DNA of 64,000 nt, taken from the NCBI RefSeq assembly GCF_000428785.1, contig NZ_AUAP01000010.1:40427-104426 (forward strand), in the 5' to 3' direction. The notes under the pieces were generated by a model. It saw only the letters and a program-made list of their open reading frames with translations, had not been told where the DNA came from and did no database searches. Each line of letters opens with the position of its first letter. Within the stretch, counting starts at the first letter, position 1. Shown here in pieces: positions 1-9,248 of this stretch. This DNA is from Conchiformibius kuhniae DSM 17694. GTDB taxonomy: Bacteria > Pseudomonadota > Gammaproteobacteria > Burkholderiales > Neisseriaceae. Both the position numbers and the translations under genes were made by a program.

Positions 1-869
1 ATTCGGCGGCGTTGTCGCGCGGCATGACGCCGTCCACGCTGGTTAATGACGCACCTTTGAACATTCGCGGCTGGCAGCCGAAAAATTCGGACGGTTATTA
101 CGCGGGCATGATTCCCCTGCGTTTGGCATTGGCAAAATCGAAAAACACGGTTTCGGTACGCCTTGCCCAAGCGATGGGCGTGGACTATATGCGCAGCTAT
201 GCCGAGCGTTTCGGCTTCCGTCCCAACCAATTGCCGCCGTCATTGCCTTTGGCATTGGGTGCAGGCTCGGCAACGCCCCTGCAAATGGCGGAAGGCTATG
301 CGGTGTTTGCCAACGGCGGGTATAAGGTTTCGGGCTATGTGATTGACAAGATTTACGACACCAAAGGCAATTTGCGTGCGGAAATGCATCCTTTGATTGC
401 AGGCAAAAACGCACGGCCGGTGATTGACGCACGCAATGCCGCCGCGATGAATTCCATGCTGCAAGACGTGGTGCGTTCCGGCACGGGGGCGCGGGCAAGT
501 GCATTGGGACGCAGCGACTTGGCAGGCAAAACCGGCACGACCAACGATTTCAAAGACGCATGGTTTGTCGGCTACAATCCGAAAGTGGTAACCGCCGTTT
601 ATGTCGGCTACGACAAACCCGCCAGCATGGGACGGCGCGGCTTCGGCGGCACATTGGCACTGCCCATCTGGGTAGACTATATGCGCTTCGCCCTCAAAGG
701 CATGCCGATTCAGAGCTTCAACAAAGGCAGTGGCGGCAGCAAAAAAGACACGGCAGCCGCACCGCCGCCGCGCCCAAAAAAACGCAAAGCCGCCGATGAG
801 GGCAGCGACACCCCGCCGCCACCCAAGCGCAAAACCAAACCCGCCACCGAAGTAACGGGCGAAGATTGA
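1..869 (+). CDS. mrcA: Penicillin-binding protein 1A, C-terminal part (5' end outside window)
   Basis: This is the C-terminal third of a class A penicillin-binding protein, which polymerises and crosslinks peptidoglycan at the inner membrane. The reading frame is open from the first bases, so the gene is cut by the window edge. What is visible belongs to the transpeptidase domain: the SKN motif, followed by KTGTTNDFKDAWFVGY with the conserved KTG triad. The protein ends in a long Pro/Lys-rich tail (PPPRPKKRK, PPPPKRKTKP) that is probably a disordered extension. The glycosyltransferase domain and membrane anchor must lie upstream. An intrinsic terminator follows directly. Identification rests on motif order and on similarity to Neisserial PonA as I know it. 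Confidence 0.93.
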   Translation, partial: SAALSRGMTPSTLVNDAPLNIRGWQPKNSDGYYAGMIPLRLALAKSKNTVSVRLAQAMGVDYMRSYAERFGFRPNQLPPSLPLALGAGSATPLQMAEGYAVFANGGYKVSGYVIDKIYDTKGNLRAEMHPLIAGKNARPVIDARNAAAMNSMLQDVVRSGTGARASALGRSDLAGKTGTTNDFKDAWFVGYNPKVVTAVYVGYDKPASMGRRGFGGTLALPIWVDYMRFALKGMPIQSFNKGSGGSKKDTAAAPPPRPKKRKAADEGSDTPPPPKRKTKPATEVTGED

Positions 870-873
870 CAAC

Positions 874-911
874 AAAAGGGTTTTGGAACACCATTCCAAA
901 ACCCTTTTTTT
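874..911. terminator. Bidirectional intrinsic terminator between mrcA and clpP
   Basis: A stem formed by AAAAGGGTTTTGGAA and its complement with a short loop is followed by a T run on the plus strand and has a T run on the other strand. It can end both the plus-strand mrcA and the minus-strand clpP transcripts, which converge here. Confidence 0.85.
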
Positions 912-922
912 ACGCTGAAAAT

Positions 923-1561
923 TTAAGACTGCTTGTCTTCCTGCAGCGCATCGGCACGGGTGGAAATCACCTTATCCACCAAGCCGTAATCCGCCGCCTC
1001 CTGCGCCGACATAAAATTATCGCGGTCGGTATCGCGCTCAATCCGCGCCAAATCCTGCCCCGTGTGCCGCGCCAACAGCTCGTTCAGCTTGCCTTTCAGC
1101 TTCAGCAACTCGCGGGCATGGATTTCAATGTCCGAAGCCTGACCGCCCAAGCCACCGCTAATCAAAGGCTGGTGAATCATCACACGGCTGTGCGGCAAAG
1201 CAAAACGCTTGCCTTTCGCACCCGCCGACAACAAAAACGCCCCCATGCTCGCCGCCTGCCCCAAACACAAAGTCTGCACATCGGGCTTGATGAAATTCAT
1301 CGTGTCGTACACCGACATGCCCGCCGTTACGCTGCCACCGGGGCTGTTGATATAAAAATAAATATCCTTATCGGGATTTTCACTTTCCAAAAACAGCATT
1401 TGCGCCACCACCAAATTGGCGGTGTGGTCGTTTACCGGACCAATCAGAAAAATAATCCGTTCCTTAAGCAGGCGCGAATAAATGTCAAACGCACGCTCGC
1501 CCCGTCCGCTCTGCTCAATCACGGTCGGAATCAGCGTATTGTTCAAAATATCAGGCATCAT
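923..1561 (-). CDS. clpP: ATP-dependent Clp protease proteolytic subunit ClpP
   Basis: Serine peptidase that forms the tetradecameric barrel of the cytosolic Clp protease and degrades substrates fed by ClpX or ClpA. Starting at the first of two adjacent ATGs gives 212 residues. The catalytic triad is visible as Ser105 (GQAASMGAF), His130 (RVMIHQP) and Asp179 (DTDRDNF). The start was chosen because AAGGA lies a few bases upstream; the open frame extends further but without family similarity. It follows tig on the same strand with a short gap containing a hairpin. The tig-clpP order is common in proteobacteria, although clpX does not follow here. Confidence 0.96.
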   Translation of the reverse strand: MMPDILNNTLIPTVIEQSGRGERAFDIYSRLLKERIIFLIGPVNDHTANLVVAQMLFLESENPDKDIYFYINSPGGSVTAGMSVYDTMNFIKPDVQTLCLGQAASMGAFLLSAGAKGKRFALPHSRVMIHQPLISGGLGGQASDIEIHARELLKLKGKLNELLARHTGQDLARIERDTDRDNFMSAQEAADYGLVDKVISTRADALQEDKQS

Positions 1562-1580
1562 CTTGTTTTCCTTATGTATT

Positions 1581-1612
1581 AAAAAGCACCCAAGCGCAAC
1601 GCTTCGGTGCTT
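1581..1612 (-). terminator. Intrinsic terminator or attenuator between tig and clpP
   Basis: On the minus strand GCACC and GGGTGC arms enclose an inner AAGCG/CGCTT stem and are followed directly by a TTTTT run. The hairpin lies immediately after the tig stop and before the clpP ribosome-binding site, so it may reduce read-through into clpP. Confidence 0.7.
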
Positions 1613-1632
1613 CCGCAAAACACGTTTGCCAA

Positions 1633-2940
1633 TCAGTTGGCACTCATCAATTCGTCAAACGACACCGAACGCTCGGTAACCTTTGCCAAACCGAATACGA
1701 AATCCACCACATTCGCCTCCAATGCCATATTGGTCGGCTCTTTCAAACGCTCGCGGTCGGCAAAATACCAATCCACCACCTCTTGCGGGTCTTCGTAGCT
1801 TTCGGCAAACTCCGACACAATCGCCTTAATTTGCGCGTCATCGGGCTGGAGTTTGTGTTCTTTCACCAACACGGGCAAAATCAAGCCCAACGCCACGTTT
1901 GCTTGCGCACGTTCTGCAAACATATCGGCAGGCAGGTTCAAATTCGCCGCGTCCAAGCCTTGACGGACGAAGTTTTCGCGCATTTCTTCCGCCAAGCGTT
2001 GCGCTTCTTCATCAACCAAAGCGCGGGGCAAAGTCAAAGGCACGTGTTTGTGCAAAGCCGCAAGAACGGTTTCGGTGTTTTTGCCCGCAATCCGGCGTTT
2101 GGCCTCGCGGGAAACGTTTTTCAGGATTTCCTCGCGCATTTTGGTCAAATCGCCGTTTTCAATGCCCAATGCTTTGGCAAAATCTTCATTGATTTCGGGC
2201 AACTCGGGTTCGGCAACGTTGCTGAGGCTGATGGTGAACACGGCGGTTTTGCCCGCCACGTCTTTGCCGTGATAATCTTCGGGGAAAGTCAGTGAAATTT
2301 CTTTGCTTTCGCCTTCTTTCAAGCCGGAGACGCCCGCTTCAAATTCGGGCAGCATTTGTCCTTGTCCCAACACAAAGGGATAGTTTTGCGCCGTACCGCC
2401 TTCAAACGGTTCGCCGTCGATTTTGCCTTCAAAATCGATAATCACGCGGTCGCCGTCTTGCGCGGCGCGTTCCACGCGGTTGAAGCGGGTGCGCTGTTTG
2501 CGCAGGATTTCAATGGTTTTTTCCACTTCGGCATCGCCCACTTCGGTAACGGCTTTTTCCACTTCCAATGCCGACAAATCGCCGATGTTCACTTCGGGAA
2601 AAACTTCAAACACAAATGCTGCTTGAAAATCGGCAGCATCTTCGGCTTGGTCTTCCACGCCGTCCACGCGCAACAGCGCCGCCACGTTCAGCCCATGCTC
2701 GGCAACGGCTTCTTGAAAAGCCTGTTGTGCCAATTTGTTCAACACTTCGTTTTGAATGTCGGCACCATACATGGAAGCGACCATTTTCAACGGTGCTTTG
2801 CCCGGACGGAAACCGTCGATGCGGACGCGGCGGGCGGTTGCTTTCAAACGTTTGTCGGTTTCGGCGTTGATGTCGCTCCACGCGACCGAAACAACCAATC
2901 GGCGTTCCAAATTGTCTAATTGTTCAACAGTTGCGCTCAT
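1633..2940 (-). CDS. tig: Trigger factor, ribosome-associated chaperone
   Basis: Trigger factor binds the ribosome exit tunnel and shields nascent chains, with peptidyl-prolyl isomerase activity. The protein is 435 residues, the usual family length. The N-terminal ribosome-binding loop contains GFRPGKAP. The middle FKBP-like domain contains FEGKIDGEPFEGG and the conserved LPEFEAGVSGLKEGE stretch. The C-terminal helical chaperone arm follows. The start is the ATG of MSATVEQLDNLE, preceded by AGAAAGG at good spacing; an upstream in-frame codon adds six residues without support. The clpP gene follows on the same strand. Confidence 0.96.
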   Translation of the reverse strand: MSATVEQLDNLERRLVVSVAWSDINAETDKRLKATARRVRIDGFRPGKAPLKMVASMYGADIQNEVLNKLAQQAFQEAVAEHGLNVAALLRVDGVEDQAEDAADFQAAFVFEVFPEVNIGDLSALEVEKAVTEVGDAEVEKTIEILRKQRTRFNRVERAAQDGDRVIIDFEGKIDGEPFEGGTAQNYPFVLGQGQMLPEFEAGVSGLKEGESKEISLTFPEDYHGKDVAGKTAVFTISLSNVAEPELPEINEDFAKALGIENGDLTKMREEILKNVSREAKRRIAGKNTETVLAALHKHVPLTLPRALVDEEAQRLAEEMRENFVRQGLDAANLNLPADMFAERAQANVALGLILPVLVKEHKLQPDDAQIKAIVSEFAESYEDPQEVVDWYFADRERLKEPTNMALEANVVDFVFGLAKVTERSVSFDELMSAN

Positions 2941-3114
2941 GGCGACCTTTCTTATCACAAATGTTTGGGGGTTATTTGAAATGCATCAGTTTATCACAAT
3001 GTTTGACCACAGGCGAGTTCCAAAATGCGTGAAATGCCTGTTTTTGTGCGTCTGCCGTTGCCGCCGCGCTTCAAAAACGGCTAGAATGTCGGTTTTGCCC
3101 GCTTTTGCCGCCCC

Positions 3115-3960
3115 ATGCTCAGCTACCGCCACGCCTTTCACGCCGGCAACCACGCCGATGTACTCAAACATTTTGTTTTGTATCTGGTTTTAAGCTATTT
3201 CAACCGCAAAGACAAAGCTTATTGGTACATCGACACCCATAGCGGCGCGGGCATGTACGATTTGCGCGGCAGCGAAGCGCAAAAAATCGGCGAACACCTG
3301 CACGGCATCGCCCGCTTGCGTGAAGCGGACGGGCTGCCTGAACATTTGGCGGATTTTGTCGCCCATCTGAACGCCGTTTTGCCGGCAACGCATCTCTACT
3401 GCGGCTCGCCGTGGCTGGCGCAAAGCCTGATGCGCCCCAGCGACAAACTGCGTCTGTTTGAATTGCACCCGAGCGATTTTACCTTGCTGGACAACAATAT
3501 GCGCGAAGCCAAATTGGGTCGGCGCGGCATCGTCAAACAAGCGGACGGCTGGCAAGCCCTGCCCGCGCTGCTGCCGCCGCCCACCCGCCGCGCGGTGGTG
3601 CTGATTGACCCGCCCTACGAACAAAAACAAGACTATAGCCGCGCCGTCCACGCCTTAAAAGACGCGCAACGGCGTTTCGCACAAGGCTGCTATCTGCTGT
3701 GGTATCCCTGTTTGAGCCGCGCCGACAGCCGCCAACTGCCCGACAAACTGCGCCAACTGTCGCCCGAAAATTATTTACGCGCCGAATTGCACGTCCATGC
3801 CCCGCGCCAAGACGGTTTCGGCATGCACGGAAGCGGTATGTTTGTGCTGAACCCGCCCTATCTGCTGGCCAAACAACTGTCTGATACCCTGCCCGCTCTG
3901 TGCCGCCTGTTGGCGCAAGACGCGCACGCCCGTTTCCAACTTGACCACCAAATCCCCTGA
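3115..3960 (+). CDS. rlmJ: 23S rRNA (adenine-2030-N6)-methyltransferase RlmJ
   Basis: SAM-dependent enzyme that N6-methylates A2030 of 23S rRNA. The protein has 281 residues and begins with the family hallmark MLSYRHAFHAGNHADVLKH. It contains the D/N-PP-Y-type catalytic motif in LIDPPYEQKQDY and the late MHGSGMFVLNPP segment seen in RlmJ. It is divergent from tig across a 174-base gap and is followed at 12 bases by fbp, so the two plus-strand genes are probably cotranscribed. No ribosome-binding site stands out before the ATG. Confidence 0.94.
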   Translation: MLSYRHAFHAGNHADVLKHFVLYLVLSYFNRKDKAYWYIDTHSGAGMYDLRGSEAQKIGEHLHGIARLREADGLPEHLADFVAHLNAVLPATHLYCGSPWLAQSLMRPSDKLRLFELHPSDFTLLDNNMREAKLGRRGIVKQADGWQALPALLPPPTRRAVVLIDPPYEQKQDYSRAVHALKDAQRRFAQGCYLLWYPCLSRADSRQLPDKLRQLSPENYLRAELHVHAPRQDGFGMHGSGMFVLNPPYLLAKQLSDTLPALCRLLAQDAHARFQLDHQIP

Positions 3961-3972
3961 CGGAGTACCATC

Positions 3973-4944
3973 ATGACCGATTTAGCCGCATTTTTGCAGC
4001 AACACCGCGAGCAACACACCATCGCCGCCGCGCTCACCGACACCGTTGCCACCATTGCCGCCGCCTGCACCGACATCAGCGCCAAAGTGCGTTTGGGCGC
4101 ATTATCGGGCGTACTCGGCGCGGCGGGAACGGGCAATATTCAAGGCGAAGAACAGAAAAAATTGGACGTGATTGCCAACAATATTTTGATTGACAAGCTG
4201 AAACTCAATTCCGCTGTAGCGGGTTTGGCGAGCGAAGAAGAAGACGGCTTTGTCGCCTGCCATGAAGACGGGCGTTATCTGGTTTTGTTTGACCCTTTGG
4301 ACGGTTCGTCCAATATTGACGTGAATATTTCCATCGGCACGATTTTTTCAGTGCTGGAAAAACCTTCAGGCCGCCTGCAAACCGAGCATTTTCTGCAAGC
4401 GGGCAAACAACAAGTGGCGGCGGGTTATGTGCTGTACGGCCCGCAAACCCTGCTGGTGCTGACTTTCAAACACGGCGTGCATCTGTTTACCCTGAATGCC
4501 GACAACGTATTTGTTTATCAAAACACATCGCCGCAAATCCTCGAACACACGGCGGAATTTGCCATCAATATGTCCAACCAACGCCATTGGGAAGCCCCCG
4601 TGCAACAATACATCGCCGAACTGCTGGCGGGCGAAACGGGCGTGCGCGGCAAAAATTACAATATGCGCTGGGTGGCGAGCATGGTGGCGGAAGTGCATCG
4701 GATTTTGATGCGCGGCGGTGTGTTTCTCTACCCCAAAGATGCCCGCGACCCGAACAAACCCGGCAAATTGCGCCTGATGTACGAAGCCAATCCGCTTGCG
4801 CTGGTGGTGGAACAAGCGGGCGGCGCAGCACACAACGGCCATCAAAATATGCTGGACATTCAACCGACAGGCTTGCACCAGCGTGTTGCCGTGATGCTCG
4901 GCAGCCGTGCCGAAACCGAATATCTGCAAAAATTGCATGGGTAA
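3973..4944 (+). CDS. fbp: Fructose-1,6-bisphosphatase class I
   Basis: Gluconeogenic enzyme converting fructose 1,6-bisphosphate to fructose 6-phosphate in the cytosol, using Mg2+. The protein is 323 residues. The metal-binding signature DPLDGSSNIDVN starts at residue 107 and is preceded by the acidic EEEDG loop. The substrate-binding KNYNMRWVASMVAEVHR region is present. GGAG lies eight bases before the ATG. It sits just after rlmJ and ends at a strong hairpin terminator. Confidence 0.96.
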   Translation: MTDLAAFLQQHREQHTIAAALTDTVATIAAACTDISAKVRLGALSGVLGAAGTGNIQGEEQKKLDVIANNILIDKLKLNSAVAGLASEEEDGFVACHEDGRYLVLFDPLDGSSNIDVNISIGTIFSVLEKPSGRLQTEHFLQAGKQQVAAGYVLYGPQTLLVLTFKHGVHLFTLNADNVFVYQNTSPQILEHTAEFAINMSNQRHWEAPVQQYIAELLAGETGVRGKNYNMRWVASMVAEVHRILMRGGVFLYPKDARDPNKPGKLRLMYEANPLALVVEQAGGAAHNGHQNMLDIQPTGLHQRVAVMLGSRAETEYLQKLHG

Positions 4945-4945
4945 A

Positions 4946-4977
4946 CAAAAAGCTGCCGTTTCAGGCAGCTTTTTGTT
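4946..4977. terminator. Bidirectional intrinsic terminator between fbp and the glycan locus
   Basis: AAAGCTGCC and GGCAGCTTTT form the stem, with T runs on both strands. Part of the stem resembles an uptake sequence (TTCAGGCAGC). It ends fbp and also the minus-strand transcript of the AT-rich island, whose last stop codon abuts it. Confidence 0.85.
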
Positions 4978-5580
4978 TTATCTCGCACCAAATCCAGTAA
5001 TAACAGTTTTAATTGTTTTGAAGAAAATTAAAACATCAAGAGAGAAAGAAAAATTCCGAATGTAATATAAATCGTATTCTAGCTTAATTTTACTTTCTTC
5101 CACACCCGTTGCATATCCCTGCATGACCTGAGCCCAACCAGATATACCAGGTTTGACAAGATAACGTTGATGATAGTTTGGGATTTCTTGCTCCAATTGT
5201 CTTGCAAAATCTACAAACTCGGCACGCGGACCAATTAAACTCATTTCACCCTTCAATACATTTAAAAATTGCGGCAATTCGTCAATTCTTGTCTTTCTAA
5301 TAAAATTTCCGACCTTGGTAATACGCTCATCATTAAAAGTAGTATATGTAATTATACTATTATTTTGCTCTTTCATACTTCTCAATTTATACATTTTAAA
5401 TGTATTACCCAAATATCCTTTGCGATTTTGAATATAGAATACATCCCCTCCATCTTCCAATTTTATTAGAATAGCAACAATAAATATGACAAATAAGACT
5501 ATAGGTAAAAATATTACAGAGAAAATTAAATCTATAATTCTTTTGATATTCATATAAATTTCTGAACTAATACTAATCAT
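4978..5580 (-). CDS. Initiating phosphosugar transferase (PglC/WcaJ C-terminal type)
   Basis: Monotopic phosphoglycosyltransferase expected to move a sugar phosphate from a UDP-sugar onto undecaprenyl phosphate, the first step of glycan assembly. At about 200 residues it is the short PglC-like form without the WbaP/WcaJ N-terminal membrane region. One hydrophobic re-entrant segment lies near the N terminus (IDLIFSVIFLPIVLFVIFIV). It is followed by the family motifs KLRSM, RKTRIDELPQ, MSLIGPRAEF and KPGISGWAQV. It is the last gene of the AT-rich minus-strand island. The start is uncertain; an internal ATG nine codons in is an alternative. The sugar donor cannot be read from sequence. Confidence 0.9.
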   Translation of the reverse strand: MISISSEIYMNIKRIIDLIFSVIFLPIVLFVIFIVAILIKLEDGGDVFYIQNRKGYLGNTFKMYKLRSMKEQNNSIITYTTFNDERITKVGNFIRKTRIDELPQFLNVLKGEMSLIGPRAEFVDFARQLEQEIPNYHQRYLVKPGISGWAQVMQGYATGVEESKIKLEYDLYYIRNFSFSLDVLIFFKTIKTVITGFGAR

Positions 5581-5652
5581 AACTATTCAACCTAAATACA
5601 GATCTAAACATGTAAATAAAAATGTCTTACACAAAGAAAGCAAAGCTACTAA

Positions 5653-6780
5653 TTACTCAAAAATGTCATTTAAATACTCTAGAATTCTATCGCTTGCCTT
5701 ACCATCACCATAAGGATTAGTTTGTTTGGCACAATATAACTGATTGTCTGTTAGATACTGTTGAACTATATCGCATATATCATCTTTATTAACCCCAACT
5801 AACCTTATAGTACCTGCTTGCAAAGCTTCTATTCTTTCTGTAGTTTTTCGAGTAACTAAAACAGGAATCCCTAAACTAGGAGCCTCTTCCTGAATCCCAC
5901 CACTATCTGTAATAATTAAATAGCTATTTTTCATAAGAAAAACAAATTCTAAATAAGGCAGAGGGGGGAGTAAACATATATTATTTACATCACCTAAAAT
6001 TTCACGAACTACATTTTGTACATAAGGATTTAAATGAACAGGATAAACAACATATATATTATGATTGGATAAAGCTATTTGTTTTAAAGCTTGGCATATC
6101 TCTATAAAATCCAAACCAAAAGTTTCTCTCCTATGTCCAGTTACTAAAATATAACGACTTTGGAAAACATTATTCAACTTAGGATAAGTATTTACTAATT
6201 TTTCCTTAAGTTCTTTCTCATTAGGATAAATAATTTCATTTAATACGAAATATAATGCATCAATTACTGTGTTTCCTGTAATAATAACATTATTTTCCAC
6301 ACCCTCTCTATGAAGATTCTTAGCAGCCTCTGTTGTCGGAGCAAAATGATATTTGGTTAATTTACTAATTAATTGTCGATTGGCTTCTTCTGGCCAAGGA
6401 TTATATAAATTATAAGTTCTCAATCCAGCTTCTATATGAGCTACTGGTAACTTATGATAAAATGCGGCTAAACTAGTGGCAAATGCCGTTGACGTATCAC
6501 CGTGTACAAAAACCATATCAAATTTCTCTGCCAATAGAATTTTATCTACTCCTTGCAAAACACTAGATGTTATATCAGATAAACTTTGATTCTGCTTCAT
6601 AAGCTCCAATTCAAAATCAGGCTTTATACTAAACATGTCTAATACTTGCTGTAGCATCTCTTTATGCTGTCCAGTTGTACAAACTTTGACACAATATCTA
6701 TTATTCCGTAATTTATTAACTACTGGGATCATTTTGATTGCTTCAGGGCGAGTACCAAAAACAAATAACATTTTTTTCAT
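5653..6780 (-). CDS. wecB: UDP-N-acetylglucosamine 2-epimerase (non-hydrolysing)
   Basis: Interconverts UDP-GlcNAc and UDP-ManNAc in the cytosol. The protein is 375 residues. Visible family signatures are FGTRPEAIKM at the N terminus, VHGDTSTAFA, HIEAGLRTYN followed by PWPEEANRQ, TGHRRETFG and SGGIQEEAPSLG. AAGGAG lies about ten bases before the ATG. The gene is AT-rich like its neighbours. Together with the TagD- and TagB-like genes nearby, a ManNAc donor recalls the linkage chemistry of teichoic acids, but that is inference; ManNAc could equally be a repeat-unit sugar. Confidence 0.95.
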   Translation of the reverse strand: MKKMLFVFGTRPEAIKMIPVVNKLRNNRYCVKVCTTGQHKEMLQQVLDMFSIKPDFELELMKQNQSLSDITSSVLQGVDKILLAEKFDMVFVHGDTSTAFATSLAAFYHKLPVAHIEAGLRTYNLYNPWPEEANRQLISKLTKYHFAPTTEAAKNLHREGVENNVIITGNTVIDALYFVLNEIIYPNEKELKEKLVNTYPKLNNVFQSRYILVTGHRRETFGLDFIEICQALKQIALSNHNIYVVYPVHLNPYVQNVVREILGDVNNICLLPPLPYLEFVFLMKNSYLIITDSGGIQEEAPSLGIPVLVTRKTTERIEALQAGTIRLVGVNKDDICDIVQQYLTDNQLYCAKQTNPYGDGKASDRILEYLNDIFE

Positions 6781-6817
6781 TTATATTTAACTCCTTAATG
6801 AAATAATATAGAAATGG

Positions 6818-7996
6818 TTAAATAAGATCTTCAATGATTAATTTATTCAGCAAGCTTACTGTTGAGAATTTGTGAATCAACTTATAATTAGGCAAAAAAT
6901 CACCTGACTCTACAATATCCCGTAAAGAATAATTAAATTCTTTGTTATAATCCATGTATTTTAAAATACCTACATTTTTTAAAAAATCTACAGAAGCTCC
7001 CTCATTAGAAATATTTAAAATTGGCAAGTTATATTGTATATAATCTACCACTTTAGAAGATAAAAATAAATTAACTTCTGATGGTGCATCAATATTTACT
7101 AAAATATCAATATTATTTTTTATAAACTCTTCAAGTTCAGACTTTCTCATAAATGGCAATATTTTTATATTCTCATTTAAACCAAAATACTCAATTTTAT
7201 TTTTTAATAAGTTTAACTCTTTATTTTTTAATAAAGTTCCCACTTTGCCAAATCTATGTTTTTCATAATACATATTTCTAACAGCACCTACAAGATATAC
7301 AGTAAAGTTCTTATTCTCTTGATCAGCTAAATAAGAAAAGAATCTATCTGGATTTCTGCTACCATACAATGATCCTGTATAGGCTAAAGAAATAATTTCC
7401 TTACATTTTTTATCCCTATATTCTACATTATCAGAAAGTTCACTTATTTCAAGCGGATTAGGAAAAATTCTAAATTTACTAGATTCAAATCCATTGTGTA
7501 CATATTTCTCAATGACAAATCTATTTGTATGAGTAAGTATATTAACTTTATCTATTATTTTCTTCTCTATAATAAATAGAATTACTTTCTTTAAAAGAAA
7601 GAATTTACTATAATATGGATTAAGATACCCTACATCGCTAAACATTGCAATTTTTTTGGCTTGCGTTTTAAGAAAAAAATGGATTAAATGTAATGCAATT
7701 GGTTCTGACCTTGTAATAATAAGATCATATTTATAACTTGAAATATTCAAGTATTTAATTACTCTTTTTATAAAAAATAATTTTTCTATCCCAAAAAGAT
7801 ATTTAATGATTTTATCTAAAAATTCAGGAATTCCGTTTGAAATTACGGTAATATTTTTATATTCAAATTTTTTTGTTGTGATAACCTCTACATCATATCC
7901 ACAATCAATTAGCCCTTTTAATATTTTTCTAGCTACAATTCCCTCTGGATTATAAGAAGACCAAATCTCTGTTGAGATAAATGCTATTTTTTTCAT
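6818..7996 (-). CDS. Glycosyltransferase, family 4-like
   Basis: Probable sugar transferase of the GT-B fold acting on the lipid-linked glycan at the cytoplasmic face of the membrane. The 392-residue protein begins IAFISTEIWSSYNPEGIVARK, the start of an N-terminal Rossmann-like half. It has a C-terminal half with SLAYTGSLYGSRNP and KNNIDILVNIDAP, where nucleotide-sugar binding is expected. The E-x7-E donor-binding motif typical of GT4 is not clear, so the family assignment is moderate. It is very AT-rich and lies between wecB and the polymerase-like gene, on the same strand. Confidence 0.75.
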   Translation of the reverse strand: MKKIAFISTEIWSSYNPEGIVARKILKGLIDCGYDVEVITTKKFEYKNITVISNGIPEFLDKIIKYLFGIEKLFFIKRVIKYLNISSYKYDLIITRSEPIALHLIHFFLKTQAKKIAMFSDVGYLNPYYSKFFLLKKVILFIIEKKIIDKVNILTHTNRFVIEKYVHNGFESSKFRIFPNPLEISELSDNVEYRDKKCKEIISLAYTGSLYGSRNPDRFFSYLADQENKNFTVYLVGAVRNMYYEKHRFGKVGTLLKNKELNLLKNKIEYFGLNENIKILPFMRKSELEEFIKNNIDILVNIDAPSEVNLFLSSKVVDYIQYNLPILNISNEGASVDFLKNVGILKYMDYNKEFNYSLRDIVESGDFLPNYKLIHKFSTVSLLNKLIIEDLI

Positions 7997-8018
7997 AATA
8001 AAATTACCTTACCTATTA

Positions 8019-9248
8019 TCAACTCTTATCAGTTTTTCTTTTTTCGAAATACTCAGATGTTAACAAGATTCCAATAAGCATAAATATAGTTATCGGGTAG
8101 CTAAATCTATTAGTCATAGCCGCAACAAAATCTAATAACAATGTTGAAAACACAAGATATTTAAAATATCTATATATATCAGTTAATTTTTCAAATAAGA
8201 TTAAAATAAACATAGAATAATACACACTAACACCTAATATACCATAACGAAATAAAGTTGAGAAAAATGCAATTTCAATATAACTATTATCTATAGTCCT
8301 AGAAGCAGAAAACCCTATAAATAAATGTACATTTTCGGCTAAAATTACTTTACTAACATAACTTATATCATCTAATCTATTACTAATTGAAGGATTTCCT
8401 TCCGAGATTAAAAAAACCGATTCTAATCCATCATATAACGCAGGGATATTGGAAATTACAATATACATAGCATAAAAGAATAATATTGAGAATATTACTA
8501 TTACACTTAAAGAGCCAATACTTATTCTCCTACAAAAAAAAAGAGTATCAATAAATAACATAAAAAACAACAACACTAATAATAAAATTGATGCTTTAGA
8601 TGTACTAAGCAATATACTAATAACTAATATTAAAATATATAACAAATATCTTTTTTTCCTTTCTTCCGTAAATCTAATTATTGAAGAAATAATAGCCATT
8701 GCATGTAAGACCCCCAATTCTGCAAAATCATAGTATATTCCTGTTGCTCTATTGTATAGCTCATGATTCTGATCAGAATAAAGCTTGTAAAAAATATTCA
8801 TACCTGCTTTTTCTAAAAAAACTACTATTGAAGACAACACCCCTAAAAGTATTAAAAAATCTAAAAATCTTTTCCGATTAAATTTTTTAATATATAAAAT
8901 ATAGCCTACTAAAATTGATGTGATATTAATTATAGGACGAATAATATCAGTAAAATCTTGTATTACTACAACTTGTCTCATCGAAGCATAAAACAAACTT
9001 ACTAATATAACTAGTAAATATAGTATATTTATGTATATATATTTAAAAACTCTTCGATTTAACTTAAATAAGCCCCAATTGTTTAATACTATCGATAACA
9101 ATATTATTACTGTTATCAAATCACTAAATCTTGCTAAAACATATGAATAATAATAAAAATGGGGTTTAATGTAAGCTAATAAAAGTAGAAAATACAGAAA
9201 ATTAGTTTTTTGAACTTTATTACTAAACATATAATTACTTACCACCAT
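8019..9248 (-). CDS. Polytopic membrane protein, Wzy-type polysaccharide polymerase candidate
   Basis: The protein is 409 residues and almost entirely hydrophobic, with about ten to twelve predicted membrane segments and a larger soluble loop in the second half around VISNIPALYDGLESVFLISEGNPSISNRLDDISYV (not quoted in full). This topology fits O-antigen polymerases or ligases, which have little sequence conservation. The position inside a glycosyltransferase cluster with a flippase in the same locus supports the polymerase role. The gene overlaps the upstream glycosyltransferase gene by ten bases. It could instead be an O-antigen ligase. Confidence 0.65.
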   Translation of the reverse strand: MVVSNYMFSNKVQKTNFLYFLLLLAYIKPHFYYYSYVLARFSDLITVIILLSIVLNNWGLFKLNRRVFKYIYINILYLLVILVSLFYASMRQVVVIQDFTDIIRPIINITSILVGYILYIKKFNRKRFLDFLILLGVLSSIVVFLEKAGMNIFYKLYSDQNHELYNRATGIYYDFAELGVLHAMAIISSIIRFTEERKKRYLLYILILVISILLSTSKASILLLVLLFFMLFIDTLFFCRRISIGSLSVIVIFSILFFYAMYIVISNIPALYDGLESVFLISEGNPSISNRLDDISYVSKVILAENVHLFIGFSASRTIDNSYIEIAFFSTLFRYGILGVSVYYSMFILILFEKLTDIYRYFKYLVFSTLLLDFVAAMTNRFSYPITIFMLIGILLTSEYFEKRKTDKS

